A DNA stretch of 64,000 bases from Pseudomonadota bacterium (GTDB lineage Bacteria; Pseudomonadota; Gammaproteobacteria; Xanthomonadales; Ahniellaceae), in NCBI GenBank assembly GCA_022843465.1, contig JALHNO010000013.1, forward strand, positions 98,138 to 162,137, given 5' to 3'. The notes under the pieces are model-generated. The model was not told the DNA's origin. It searched no databases and saw only the letters and a list, made by a program, of their open reading frames with translations. Position 1 is the stretch's first letter. Each line of letters opens with the position of its first letter. Made by a program: the position numbers and the translations under genes. Shown piece by piece: positions 1 to 8,939 of this stretch.

Positions 1-170
1 CGCATCGTCTGGCCGTTGTTGCAGCGAACCGTACCGCTGCCCTTGGCGGTCTTGTAGAACGCCGACCAGCCCTTCAGCTGGAAGCTCATCTTGCAGTCGG
101 CCTCGGCCGATTGCGCCTCAGGCGCAGCTGCCAGCAGGAGAAGGGAGCAGGACAGGATGATCGATCGCAT
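1..170 (-). CDS. Secreted hypothetical protein, N-terminal part (cut by window edge)
   Basis: Reading the minus strand from ATG at 170 gives an open frame that runs off the left edge after 56 codons. It begins with a signal peptide (MRSIILSCSLLLLAAAPEAQS) followed by a mature start containing two cysteines (ADCKMSF... and ...VRCNNGQ). A GGAG ribosome binding site sits 7 bases before the ATG. The protein is therefore probably exported to the periplasm. The visible part resembles small secreted proteins of unknown function in Proteobacteria, but I do not recognise a family with confidence. The gene is divergent from nfuA. Confidence 0.6.
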   Translation of the reverse strand, partial: MRSIILSCSLLLLAAAPEAQSAEADCKMSFQLKGWSAFYKTAKGSGTVRCNNGQTM

Positions 171-356
171 GGTGAGCTCCAGAAAGGTGAGGCGGTGCTG
201 GTCAGCCCGGTATCGCCTGATCGCGGACCGCACGTCCGTTGCAGACCGTAATTCTGCCCGTCGCGCCGCACAATGACCAGCGCGCAGCGCTCAGGACGTG
301 CGCCGTGTCGCAGGCCGCTGGCGCTACAATGGTGGCGATCAACTGTACGGCTCAAT

Positions 357-941
357 ATGCTTACCATCAGCAGCAACGCGCAATCGCATTTCCGTCGCAT
401 TCTTGAGCAGCAGGGCATCGCTGATCTCGGGATACGTCTGTCTGCCGTGCATCCCGGCACGCTCAAGGCTGACTGCCGACTGGAGTTCTGCGAGCCCGAT
501 GACCTCAATGGCGATGAGTGGATGCTCGAGTGCGAGGGGTTCTCGCTCTACGTCGCCGCCGACAGTACCGCCTGGCTGGACGCGGCCGAACTCGACTTTG
601 TTGGTCAGGCCGGCGCCGCCCAGCTCACCATCAAGGCTCCGAATCTGAAGGGCAAGGTGCCCGGTGCCGACGCCAGTGTGGTCGATCGTGTCCGTCATGT
701 GCTGGACTCGGAGATTGCGCCCATGCTGGCTGCGCACGGCGGCAAGGTCGCGCTGCAGGAGGTCGATGCCGATGGTGTGGTCACGCTGCGCTTTGGTGGC
801 GGCTGCCATGGCTGTGGGATGGTTGATGTCACCCTCAGGGACGGTATCGAAAAGACCTTGCGTGAGCGGGTTCCTGAAGTCAGCGCGGTGCGTGACGCCA
901 CCGACCACGCCAGTGGCAGTGCGCCCTACATCAAGCGCTGA
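357..941 (+). CDS. nfuA: NfuA-type Fe-S biogenesis protein
   Basis: This 194-residue protein has the NfuA layout: an N-terminal degenerate A-type (HesB-like) domain without the cluster-binding cysteines (about 1-95) and a C-terminal NifU domain (about 105-190). The NifU domain carries the CxxC pair in [14 protein letters not shown] that holds a [4Fe-4S] cluster between two subunits. In the family the protein carries Fe-S clusters to client enzymes and matters under oxidative stress or iron limitation. An open frame continues upstream to 273, but family alignment places the start at [14 protein letters not shown]. The sensor kinase gene follows 6 bases later and may be co-transcribed. Confidence 0.93.
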   Translation: MLTISSNAQSHFRRILEQQGIADLGIRLSAVHPGTLKADCRLEFCEPDDLNGDEWMLECEGFSLYVAADSTAWLDAAELDFVGQAGAAQLTIKAPNLKGKVPGADASVVDRVRHVLDSEIAPMLAAHGGKVALQEVDADGVVTLRFGGGCHGCGMVDVTLRDGIEKTLRERVPEVSAVRDATDHASGSAPYIKR

Positions 942-947
942 ACCGGC

Positions 948-2411
948 ATGCCTGCCGCAGACGATTCCGCTGTGGCACAGGGGTTCGCCGGTTGGTTGCA
1001 ACGCCATGGTCTGCTGCTTCGTCTTGCCGGCTTCTATCTGCTGATCTCATTGCCAACCCTGCTGATCGTCGAGGCGATCGTGCTGACCATGGAGTTCCGC
1101 GAGTTTTCGCGTTCCGCAGACCAGGGCAGCCTGTTGCGCAGTCTCGATGCGGAAGTCATGCGCCTGCAGGATCTGCGCGCGCACGGGCTGAAGTCGAGCG
1201 GCCAGGTGCTGGCGCGTGAACTGGACTCCTGGATTCTTGGTATGGAGCGTCCACGGCCGGGCGGCGAGTCGCAGACCTACGTGGTTCTTGAGCTGAGCGA
1301 TCAGCCCTTCGCCGCCATCGTGCAGGGGCTTGATGGCCGGATCCTGGCGCACAATCGCAATGCCGAGCATTGGCGCATAGATGCGGCTGTCGCTGACGAG
1401 ATGACCGGCGCAATTGAACGCGCGCGCGAAATTGCCCGGGCCAGTAGTCCGCAATGGATGCGCCGCTACGCCGCGCCGCTGCGCACCCCGTCCGGCGCAC
1501 TCGATGGCTGGCTGGTGCTGGAAGTACGTCTGCCGCAGCCCTGGCGCAAGCTGCTGTTCAAGGTCAGCTATGAATGGCCCCTGTTGATCGCCTACCTGCT
1601 GGTGTTCTCGATCGGTACCTTCCTGTTTTTCAATCGCTGGGTCAGTGGGCGACTCAATCGCATTGCCGCGGCCGCCGATGCCTGGCGCCATGGCGATTTC
1701 ACGGTCTCGATCGCTGACAAGGCGGCTGATGAGCTGGGACTGCTTTCGCACCGGCTGGATCGCATGGCGAACGATCTGCGCGAACTGGTCCACGCCCGTG
1801 CCGAGGTCGCGATGTTGAACGAGCGCGCGCGACTGGCGCGCGATCTGCACGACACGGTCAAGCAGAAGGCCTTCGCGCTCAGTCTGCAGATCGCGACAGC
1901 GCGGGCGAGAATGCCCGCGCAGGCCGGCGACGCACTGCCGGCGCTTGAGGAGAGCAGCAAACTTGCCGAGGAAATCCAGCGCGAACTGCTGGTGATCCTG
2001 GATGAACTGCGCGAAGAGGAGATGTCGGTCCGCTTCCGTGAGGAGCTGAATATCCGCATCCTGGCCTGGTCCCGGCGTAGCAACGTGGCTGTGGAGGTAA
2101 ACCTTGAAGCGGCCGAACGGGTAGCACTGAGTCAGCGCGCCAGCCTGGTGCGCCTGCTCGACGAGGCGCTTGCCAATGTGCTGCGACACAGCGGCGCCAC
2201 CCAGGCACGGGTCCTGCTGGAGGCGTGCGCGGATCGCATCTTCCTCGACATCGCCGACAACGGTCGTGGACTGCCCCAGGGACGCCGCGAAGGAATGGGG
2301 CTCGGCAATATGCGCAGCCGCGCCGCCGAATTTCCCGACGGTCAGTTCTCGGTTGATGGCCGCGATGGGGTGCGGATCGTGGTGAGCTGGCGCGAAGCGG
2401 GCGGCGACTGA
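948..2411 (+). CDS. NarL/DegS-type sensor histidine kinase
   Basis: This 487-residue inner-membrane sensor kinase has a membrane helix at about 23-46, a periplasmic sensor region to about 205, and a second helix at about 210-228. A HAMP linker follows, then a HisKA_3 dimerisation box with the phospho-acceptor His at about 301 in RLARDLHDTVKQKA. The ATPase domain shows the N box (EALANVLRHSGA), IADNGRGL and GMGLGNMRSRA. This class phosphorylates NarL/FixJ response regulators, and one is encoded 406 bases downstream at 2818. The stimulus cannot be read from the periplasmic part. Confidence 0.92.
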   Translation: MPAADDSAVAQGFAGWLQRHGLLLRLAGFYLLISLPTLLIVEAIVLTMEFREFSRSADQGSLLRSLDAEVMRLQDLRAHGLKSSGQVLARELDSWILGMERPRPGGESQTYVVLELSDQPFAAIVQGLDGRILAHNRNAEHWRIDAAVADEMTGAIERAREIARASSPQWMRRYAAPLRTPSGALDGWLVLEVRLPQPWRKLLFKVSYEWPLLIAYLLVFSIGTFLFFNRWVSGRLNRIAAAADAWRHGDFTVSIADKAADELGLLSHRLDRMANDLRELVHARAEVAMLNERARLARDLHDTVKQKAFALSLQIATARARMPAQAGDALPALEESSKLAEEIQRELLVILDELREEEMSVRFREELNIRILAWSRRSNVAVEVNLEAAERVALSQRASLVRLLDEALANVLRHSGATQARVLLEACADRIFLDIADNGRGLPQGRREGMGLGNMRSRAAEFPDGQFSVDGRDGVRIVVSWREAGGD

Positions 2412-2817
2412 TTCGGCAGCGACGTGGATGCAAGGTCGGCGTGGGGATTTGTCTCCGAGACTGTTGGCTTGTGATTCTGTCCCCTGAAGGGGATTGACCA
2501 GCTCCGCTGTTGAGAGCCATAGAGCGTGGCTTGCCGCGCTGCCGTTGATTCTTCCCAAAAGGAAGCAAGATCAAATGCAGCGGGGCAAGCCCGCGCCCTA
2601 CAGGATCAAGAGCGAGGGCGGCGGGGCAAGTGGTGCTCCGCAAAGTCCTCGCGAGCAGGGGAGACCGGAGAGACCACGAGCAGTGGGACGAGCGTCGCTC
2701 TACAATTGCGACAGCAAATCCATCAGCAGAGGACCGAGCCGCGCTCGTCGCTATCCCCTCGGCTACGGTGGCAGTGGCGAAACAAGGCCCGTAACGCCAA
2801 TGGGTAGAAGGAATTCC
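2412..2817. other. 406-base gap between kinase and regulator, with repeat-like sequence
   Basis: No convincing gene lies here. A small hairpin (CTTCC, loop, GGAAG at 2551-2565) is followed by CGGGGCAAGCCCGCGCCCTA (2581-2600). The latter is GC-rich sequence of the kind scattered between genes in Xanthomonadales genomes, and GGGGCAAG recurs at 2623. Open frames that continue upstream of the regulator ATG lack domain content. A TACAAT near 2700 could be a -10 element, so the regulator may also have its own promoter. That is weak evidence. Confidence 0.4.
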
Positions 2818-3468
2818 ATGCAGGCTTCATCGAAAATCAGAGTGGTGGTGGCGGATGACCATGATCTGGTCCGCCAGGGGATACGGGCTTTTCTGCAGAC
2901 CCAGCCGGACATCGATATCGTCGGTGAGGCTGGCGATGCCGAGGCCGCTGCTGCTGTCTGCGCCCAGGTGCTGCCGGATGTGGCCTTGCTCGACATGGTC
3001 ATGCCGGCTGGTGGCGGCGTCGAAGCGGCGCGCCAGATTGCGCTGCGCTCACCAGGCACGCGCATGGTGATACTGACTTCATTCGATCGCGAGCAGGAGA
3101 TCCGTGCCGCGCTCGAGGTCGGCGTGCTCTCCTACGTGCTGAAGGACGTAGCCGCCGCTGAACTCGCGGAGACGATCCGCAAGGCGCAGCGCAATGAAGC
3201 GGTGCTGCATCCGCGGGCGGCTTCGGTGTTGATGCAGTCGCTGCGCCTGCGCAGCAGCGAAGGCGCCGGCATCCACGCGCTCAGTCAGCGTGAGCGCGAG
3301 GTGCTGGAGCTGGTTGCCGAGGGTCTGAGCAATGCGCAGATTGCCGAGCGCCTCGGCATCGGCGACAAAACGGTCAAGTCGCACGTCAGCAGCATGCTGG
3401 CCAAGCTCGATCTGAGTGATCGCACCCAGGCCGCCGTGATGGCGTGGAAGCGCGGCTGGGTGGGCTGA
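2818..3468 (+). CDS. NarL/FixJ family response regulator
   Basis: This 216-residue two-domain regulator has a receiver domain (about 6-120) with acidic pocket ADDHD, phospho-acceptor Asp near 59 (VALLDMVMP) and conserved Lys in YVLKDV. A LuxR-type helix-turn-helix follows (about 148-210, LSQREREVLELVAEGLSNAQ). It is the expected DNA-binding partner of the upstream kinase. I chose the ATG at 2818 because an AGAAGG ribosome binding site precedes it and the receiver starts immediately. The longer open frame begins in the repeat-like gap. The target genes are not evident; the adjacent cytochrome and efflux genes are candidates by proximity only. Confidence 0.9.
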   Translation: MQASSKIRVVVADDHDLVRQGIRAFLQTQPDIDIVGEAGDAEAAAAVCAQVLPDVALLDMVMPAGGGVEAARQIALRSPGTRMVILTSFDREQEIRAALEVGVLSYVLKDVAAAELAETIRKAQRNEAVLHPRAASVLMQSLRLRSSEGAGIHALSQREREVLELVAEGLSNAQIAERLGIGDKTVKSHVSSMLAKLDLSDRTQAAVMAWKRGWVG

Positions 3469-3478
3469 GTCGCTGATC

Positions 3479-3504
3479 GGATGCTGGCCTCAATGCCAGC
3501 GTCC
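3479..3504. terminator. Hairpin between convergent genes
   Basis: A 10-base stem with one G-U pair (GGATGCTGGC ... GCCAGCGTCC) and a 6-base loop lies between the regulator and the convergent cytochrome gene. There is no T-run, so a terminator role is tentative. Confidence 0.4.
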
Positions 3505-3509
3505 GGGCC

Positions 3510-3848
3510 CTACTTGAACTCGCGCAGATCCTTCAGGTCGCTGCTCTTGGATGCGTACCAGGCTGCGATATTGCGGATCTCCTCGTCCTTGAGATTGGCG
3601 GCCTGCGCCTGCATCACCACGTTGGCGCGGGCGCCCGAACGATAGTCTTGCAGCACCTTGACGGTGTAGTCGGCGTACTGACCCGCGAGCTTGGGATAGC
3701 TGCCATCGAGGGTCTTGTTGCCATCAGCCCCATGACAGGTCGCGCAGACCGCCGGCGGCTCCTTGCCAGCCGGGGACTCACCGGCGGCAGTGGCTACTTC
3801 GGCGCCGAGCAGACCAGCCAGCAGAACAACAATAAATACAGGACGCAT
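3510..3848 (-). CDS. Small class I cytochrome c (second of pair)
   Basis: This 112-residue periplasmic monoheme cytochrome c has a signal peptide (MRPVFIVVLLAGLLGAEVATA). One CxxCH haem site (AVCATCHG) follows, and a conserved methionine-bearing stretch (VVMQAQAANL) could supply the sixth ligand. The size and the YPKLAGQ motif match cytochrome c4/c5-like electron carriers. The ATG at 3848 has AAGGAA upstream; the longer open frame into 4070 overlaps the neighbouring cytochrome and is not credible. It lies 17 bases downstream of a second cytochrome gene, so the two form an operon. Likely partners are terminal oxidases or other periplasmic redox proteins. Confidence 0.9.
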   Translation of the reverse strand: MRPVFIVVLLAGLLGAEVATAAGESPAGKEPPAVCATCHGADGNKTLDGSYPKLAGQYADYTVKVLQDYRSGARANVVMQAQAANLKDEEIRNIAAWYASKSSDLKDLREFK

Positions 3849-3865
3849 GGGACGGATTCCTTGGT

Positions 3866-4183
3866 TCACTTGGCGGCGGCGAGGAATGCCGAGATATCGG
3901 CAATATCCTGATCGGTGAGGCTTTGCGCCTGTGCACGCATGGTTGGATGCTTGCGCTCGCCGGTCTTGTAGGCGTTCAGCGAGGCCACCAGATAGGCCTC
4001 GTTTTGACCGCCCACCTTGGGCACGGAATAGTTCGGGTAGGCGTTTTTGTAGCCCGCAATGCCATGGCATCCGGTGCAGGTATAGAACTTTTTCTTGCCC
4101 TGCTCGGCATCGCCGGCAGCCGAACTGGGGCCGGAGGCGACGGCGAGGCCGATCGCCAGCAGTGGGATGAACACACTACGCAT
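3866..4183 (-). CDS. Small class I cytochrome c (first of pair)
   Basis: This 105-residue exported monoheme cytochrome c has a signal peptide (MRSVFIPLLAIGLAVASGPSSA), haem site CTGCHG, the PKVGGQNEAYL segment, and a candidate distal Met in PTMRAQAQSL. It resembles the c4-type half-domain family. ATG at 4183 is preceded by AAGGAA, and a longer reading frame to 4588 would consume the intergenic region. It heads a two-gene operon with the cytochrome at 3510 and is divergent from the efflux operon at 4465. The intervening 281 bases hold a strong palindrome (4407-4432) that could regulate either direction. Confidence 0.9.
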   Translation of the reverse strand: MRSVFIPLLAIGLAVASGPSSAAGDAEQGKKKFYTCTGCHGIAGYKNAYPNYSVPKVGGQNEAYLVASLNAYKTGERKHPTMRAQAQSLTDQDIADISAFLAAAK

Positions 4184-4406
4184 GAGGCTGATTTCCTTGA
4201 GATGAGAACGGCAAGAGGTCGTACAGGTCAGTCCCGAAGTATAGCCAGCCAGGTTTGGAGTGGATAGCCGTTGCAACCGGCGCCGCACTCGCTGCATCTG
4301 CATGAGCGTCCGCGATCGCCGCAGGGAGGCGCCGCCGCGCCGCGCAAGCGGGTGGGCGCGCACGCGATCTTGCCGCTGCCCCGACTTCTGGCCTATGTGT
4401 CTGGTT

Positions 4407-4432
4407 TGGTGTTGTATTAAGGTACAACACCA
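4407..4432. promoter_or_regulatory. Perfect 10-bp-arm palindrome, candidate TetR-type operator
   Basis: TGGTGTTGTA, a 6-base spacer, then TACAACACCA form a perfect inverted repeat. It lies 33 bases before the efflux adaptor start and 224 bases before the divergent cytochrome start. The size and placement are typical of TetR/AcrR repressor operators ahead of RND pump genes. No tetR-like gene lies in the window. The spacer also holds a TATTAA-like -10 candidate, so binding would be expected to occlude polymerase. The function is inferred. Confidence 0.6.
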
Positions 4433-4464
4433 TCTCCGCTCATTCCCGTTTGAATCCACCCGAT

Positions 4465-5658
4465 ATGAAGAAAACCATGAGACGACTCTCCCGCAATACC
4501 GTGCTGCTCGTCCTTGCACTGGCGCTGGCAGCCTGTGGCCGACCGGGTGACCGGTCCGGGCAGAAGGAAGCCGACGATGCGCCCGCAACGCCGGTCGAAG
4601 TGGCTACCGCTGCGCGCAAGCCGATTGCGGCGAGTTACAGCGGCACCGCAGCGCTGGAGCCGGAGAATCAGGCCCAGGTGGTGGCGAAGGCGACCGGCGT
4701 GCTGCTCGAGCTTCTGGTCGAGGAAGGCGATGAGGTGACGACCGGCCAACTGCTGGCTCGGCTCGACCCCGAGAAGCCGCGTCTGGAACTGGCGCGTGCC
4801 CAGGCCAATCTGAAGCGACTCGAGAACGAATACAGCCGGGCCAATGATCTCTACGCGCGCAAGCTGATCAGCTCGGAAGCCCATGATCGTGCCCGTTTTG
4901 ATCTGGAGACGCAGAAGGCGGCGTTCGATCTGACCCGACTGGACCTCGAGTACACACGAATCGTTGCGCCGATTTCCGGCGTGATCAGCGAACGCATGGT
5001 CAAGGCGGGCAATCTGATCCAGTTGCAGCAGCCGCTGTTTCGCATTGATGATTTCGAGCCGCTGCTGGCAGTGCTGAACGTGCCCGAGCGCGAGTTGGCC
5101 ACCATCCGCGCCGGCCTGCCGGTCTCGATGCACGTGGATGCCATGCCCGGCCGCAGCTTCGAAGGAACAGTTGCGCGCGTCAGTCCCGTGGTCGAAGCGG
5201 GTACCGGTACGTTCCGCGCGACTACCGAGTTCCATGACCCGGCCAATCTGCTCAAATCCGGGATGTTCGGTCGCGTCAATATCATTTACGACCAACGCGC
5301 CGATGCCCTGGTGATTCCGCGCGAAGCGCTGCTCGAGTCGGAAACCGAGGCAGCGGTCTATCTGCTCGATCGCGAGCCGCCCGCAACCGAGACCAGCGAC
5401 AAGCCTGCTGAAAAGCCCGAGGAAAAGGGCTGGCTTGCGCGACTGCTTGCGGGCAAGAAGGACGCGCCCGTGGTTGCCAAGAGCAAGCCCGGCGAGGCCT
5501 GGTATGCGCGTCGCGTGGCAGTCAAGCTGGGTTATCTCTCGGGTCCCGATGCCGAGATCCTGGAGGGGCTCAAGGAAGGTGATCAGGTGGTCACCATCGG
5601 CAAGAATGCCCTGCGTGAAGGCGCCCTGTTGCAGATCGTCGGAGCCAACACGCCATGA
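4465..5658 (+). CDS. RND efflux membrane fusion (adaptor) lipoprotein
   Basis: This 397-residue periplasmic adaptor has a lipoprotein signal (VLALALAACG) and then the HlyD/AcrA fold. The fold comprises a biotinyl-lipoyl half-motif near 70-100 (VVAKATGVLLELLVEEGDEV), a helical hairpin (about 105-170), the second lipoyl half (YTRIVAPISGVISER) and a beta-barrel/membrane-proximal region. A Lys/Glu/Pro-rich insertion (about 300-345, KPAEKPEEKGW, LLAGKKDAPV) interrupts the membrane-proximal domain and is unusual. A TTG at 4450 and an ATG at 4477 are alternative starts. The stop codon overlaps the start of the first permease, indicating translational coupling. Confidence 0.88.
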   Translation: MKKTMRRLSRNTVLLVLALALAACGRPGDRSGQKEADDAPATPVEVATAARKPIAASYSGTAALEPENQAQVVAKATGVLLELLVEEGDEVTTGQLLARLDPEKPRLELARAQANLKRLENEYSRANDLYARKLISSEAHDRARFDLETQKAAFDLTRLDLEYTRIVAPISGVISERMVKAGNLIQLQQPLFRIDDFEPLLAVLNVPERELATIRAGLPVSMHVDAMPGRSFEGTVARVSPVVEAGTGTFRATTEFHDPANLLKSGMFGRVNIIYDQRADALVIPREALLESETEAAVYLLDREPPATETSDKPAEKPEEKGWLARLLAGKKDAPVVAKSKPGEAWYARRVAVKLGYLSGPDAEILEGLKEGDQVVTIGKNALREGALLQIVGANTP

Positions 5659-8600
5659 GCATGATCGAAGTCTCCACCCGTCGCCGCGTGACCATCGGCA
5701 TGGCGACGGTGACCGTTCTGTTGTTCGGTGCCATCGGCCTCAGTGATCTGAAGGTCAATCTGTTGCCCGACCTTTCCTACCCGACGCTTACCGTGCGCAC
5801 CGAGTACGTCGGCGCAGCACCGGCGGAGATCGAGAACCTGGTCAGCGAGCCGGTCGAGGAAGCGCTCGGGGTTGTGAAGAATGTGCGACGGGTGAAGTCG
5901 GTTTCGCGCGCCGGTCAGTCCGACGTGACCCTGGAATTTGTCTGGGGTACCAATATGGACATGGCAGGGCTTGAAGTCCGCGAAAAACTGGAGGTGCTTA
6001 ACCTGCCATTGGAGGTTTCGCGGCCGCAGCTGCTGCGCTTCGATCCCTCGACCCAACCGATCCTGCGTCTGGCGCTGATGGGATCGAGTGATGGCGCGGT
6101 GCTCAATGAGGCCGAACTCAAGCAGTTGCGCCGCTTCGCGGATGAGGAGATCAAGCGCCGCGTTGAGCCGGTGGCGGGCGTTGCCGCTGTCAAGGTCGGC
6201 GGCGGTCTGCAGGACGAGGTCCAGGTCGAGATCGACCAGCAGAAGCTCAAGCAGCTCAATATCAGTGTCGGCACGGTGATCGATCGCTTGCGCAGCGAGA
6301 ACGTGAATGTATCCGGTGGTCGCCTTGATGAAGGCGCCGAGCGCTATCTCGTGCGCACGATCAACCAGTTCGCCACCGTGGAAGAGATCGGCAACATGCT
6401 GCTGCGGCCGAGCGGCGATGTGACCCTGCGCCTGCGCGATGTGGCGGTGGTGCGTCAGGGCTACAAGGAGCGCGAATCGATCATCCGTGTCGATGGTCGC
6501 GAAGCCGTCGAGATCGCGATCTACAAGGAGGGCGATGCCAACACCGTCAAGGTCGCCGAAGAGGCGCGCGCGGTGCTCAGCGCGCTGGAAGAATCGAAGA
6601 TGCTGCCGGCCGGGGCCAAGCTGCCGATCATCGATGACCAGAGCAAGTTCATCCGCGGTGCCCTTGATGAGGTGAAGAGTGCCGCCCTGTTCGGTGGCTT
6701 GCTCGCGATTCTGGCGGTGTATCTGTTCCTGGCGGATGCGCGCTCGACCTTTGTCATCGGGCTTTCCCTGCCCGTGTCGATCATCGCCACGTTCTTCTTC
6801 ATGGACCAGCTCGGACTCAGTCTCAACATCATGTCCCTGGGCGGGCTGGCACTGGCAACCGGCATGGTGGTCGATGCCGCCATCGTGGTGCTCGACAATA
6901 TTGCCAAGACGCGTGCCGAGGGCATGCCCCTGGTCGAATCGGTGATCAAGGGCACCCAGGGTGTGGCCATGGCAGTCACGGCGTCGGTGCTGACCTCGGT
7001 CGCCGTATTCTTCCCCCTGGTATTCGTCGAAGGTGTTGCCGGACAGCTGTTCCGTGATCAGGCACTGACGGTGACGATTGCCCTGCTGGTATCCCTGCTG
7101 GTGTCGCTGACGATGATTCCGATGCTGTCATCGATCGAGTGGACCGGATTTGGTCGTCAGCAGGAACCATTCCACGACAAGCCGTTGCTGCCGACGCGAC
7201 GGTTGCGCGATTGGCTGTTGCTGCCACTGCGCACCCTCGGTTGGGTATTGCGCTGGATCGCTTTCTACCTGGTACGCGTGATTGCGCGCTTCATCGGCCT
7301 GCTGGCCCTGGTGCTGGGCAAGTTTCTGCGGCCTGCTGCGCTCTGGGTCGGTCGCCGCCAGGATGCGCTGGAGACCCGCTATGCCAACCTGATTCCGTGG
7401 ATTCTCCAGCATCCCGCCAAGGTCCTCTCGGTCGCCTTGCTGGCATTCGCCGGCAGTCTGCTGGTGTTGCCCAGCCTGGGGCTGGATCTGGTACCCCAGC
7501 TCGCGCAGGGCCAGTTCGAAGCCACCATCAAACTGCCGCCGGGAACGCCGCTGGCGCGCACCGATGCCATTGCGCGCGCCCTGCAGGACCGTCATCGCGA
7601 CGACCAGTACATCGAGTCGATCTTTGGTGTCAGTGGCGCCGGTACCCGTCTGGACGCCAACCCCACCGAATCCGGTGAGAACATTGCGCGGCTTCTGGTA
7701 TCGCTGAAGTCCGGCACCGATCGCGATGCCGAGGCCGAGACGATGACGGCGATCCGCAAGACCGCCGCCGAATTGGGCGTGGCCGATTCGACTTTCTCGC
7801 GTCCGGCCCTGCTCAATTATGCGACGCCGCTGGAAATCGAAATCAGTGGCTACGAACTCGATCGCCTGCAGCAGGCCGGTCGCGTGGTCACCGAGGCGCT
7901 GCGCGGCTCGGATCGCTTCGCCGACGTCAAGTCGACGGTGGAGAGCGGCCAGCCCGAGATCCAGATCCGCTTTGATCAGGAACGCGCGGCTGCGCTCGGT
8001 CTGAGCACCCGTCAGATCGCCGATCAGGTGGTCCGCAAGGTACGCGGCGAAGTGGCCACGCGCTACAGCTTCCGCGATCGCAAGATCGACGTGCTGGTGC
8101 GTGCGCTCGAACAGGATCGCGCTTCCGTCGAGGACATCCGCAATCTGATCGTCAATCCCGAGAGCGACAAGCCGGTCACGCTCGCTGCGGTTGCCGATAT
8201 TCTGGCGACCGAAGGACCTGGCGAAATCCGCCGTTCCGATCAGGAGCGGGTCGCGGTGATTTCGGCCAATCTGCGCTATGGCGATCTGGGCAGCGCAGTG
8301 ACGGTCGTGGAAGGCATGCTCGCCAAGGCAGACCTGCCGGCAGGCGTTGGTGTTCGCGTCAGCGGCCAGAGCGAGGAACTTGATGCCTCGGTGGACTCGC
8401 TGGTGTTTGCCCTGCTGCTGGCCGTATTTCTGGTCTACCTGGTGATGGCATCGCAGTTCGAATCCCTGTTGCACCCCTTCGTGATCCTGTTCTCGATTCC
8501 GCTGGCGATTGTCGGATCGGTGATGGGGCTCAAGCTGCTCGGCATGCCGTTGAGTGTGATCGCCGGCATCGGCATCATCATGCTGGCCGGCATCGTGGTG

Positions 8601-8930
8601 AACAATGCCATTGTGCTGATCGACCGGATCAACCAGTTGCGGGCTGAGGGTGTGGAGAAATCCCAGGCCATCGTTCAGGCGGGGCGCTCGCGACTGCGAC
8701 CAATTCTGATGACGACGATCACCACCCTGGTCGGCTTTCTGCCGCTCGCCCTGGGTCTCGGCGATGGCGCCGAAATCCGCCAGCCGATGGCGGTGACCGT
8801 GCTCGCCGGCCTGAGCATCAGTACCCTGCTTACCTTGCTGGTGATTCCGGTGATGTATGCCCTGATGGATCGCAAGCCTGATCAGCACTACGTCGAGATG
8901 GCGCGACGTGCGGCGCTGGCCAGTGAGTGA
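5655..8930 (+). CDS. RND efflux permease (HAE1-type), first subunit
   Basis: This 1091-residue resistance-nodulation-division pump of the AcrB/MdtB class is an inner-membrane proton antiporter that exports drugs or lipophilic compounds. Hallmarks are the N-terminal helix followed by NLLPDLSYPTLTVRTEY, the TM4 proton-relay stretch GMVVDAAIVVLDNI, and the TM10-11 region GIVVNNAIVLIDRINQLR with RLRPILMTT. Between TM6 and TM7 (about residues 495-580) it carries a long insertion with extra hydrophobic stretches. This makes it longer than the usual 1020-1050 residues. It overlaps the adaptor gene by 4 bases and precedes the second permease by 9 bases. Confidence 0.93.
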   Translation: MSMIEVSTRRRVTIGMATVTVLLFGAIGLSDLKVNLLPDLSYPTLTVRTEYVGAAPAEIENLVSEPVEEALGVVKNVRRVKSVSRAGQSDVTLEFVWGTNMDMAGLEVREKLEVLNLPLEVSRPQLLRFDPSTQPILRLALMGSSDGAVLNEAELKQLRRFADEEIKRRVEPVAGVAAVKVGGGLQDEVQVEIDQQKLKQLNISVGTVIDRLRSENVNVSGGRLDEGAERYLVRTINQFATVEEIGNMLLRPSGDVTLRLRDVAVVRQGYKERESIIRVDGREAVEIAIYKEGDANTVKVAEEARAVLSALEESKMLPAGAKLPIIDDQSKFIRGALDEVKSAALFGGLLAILAVYLFLADARSTFVIGLSLPVSIIATFFFMDQLGLSLNIMSLGGLALATGMVVDAAIVVLDNIAKTRAEGMPLVESVIKGTQGVAMAVTASVLTSVAVFFPLVFVEGVAGQLFRDQALTVTIALLVSLLVSLTMIPMLSSIEWTGFGRQQEPFHDKPLLPTRRLRDWLLLPLRTLGWVLRWIAFYLVRVIARFIGLLALVLGKFLRPAALWVGRRQDALETRYANLIPWILQHPAKVLSVALLAFAGSLLVLPSLGLDLVPQLAQGQFEATIKLPPGTPLARTDAIARALQDRHRDDQYIESIFGVSGAGTRLDANPTESGENIARLLVSLKSGTDRDAEAETMTAIRKTAAELGVADSTFSRPALLNYATPLEIEISGYELDRLQQAGRVVTEALRGSDRFADVKSTVESGQPEIQIRFDQERAAALGLSTRQIADQVVRKVRGEVATRYSFRDRKIDVLVRALEQDRASVEDIRNLIVNPESDKPVTLAAVADILATEGPGEIRRSDQERVAVISANLRYGDLGSAVTVVEGMLAKADLPAGVGVRVSGQSEELDASVDSLVFALLLAVFLVYLVMASQFESLLHPFVILFSIPLAIVGSVMGLKLLGMPLSVIAGIGIIMLAGIVVNNAIVLIDRINQLRAEGVEKSQAIVQAGRSRLRPILMTTITTLVGFLPLALGLGDGAEIRQPMAVTVLAGLSISTLLTLLVIPVMYALMDRKPDQHYVEMARRAALASE

Positions 8931-8939
8931 GGCAGAATC

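Noticed and set aside
273-356. N-terminal extension of NfuA
   Set aside because: The extension is Arg/Trp-rich, absent from family members, and the family start aligns with the ATG at 357.
339-1007. Antisense open frame opposite nfuA (222 codons)
   Set aside because: NfuA motifs on the plus strand are clear; the antisense product has no domain or ribosome site.
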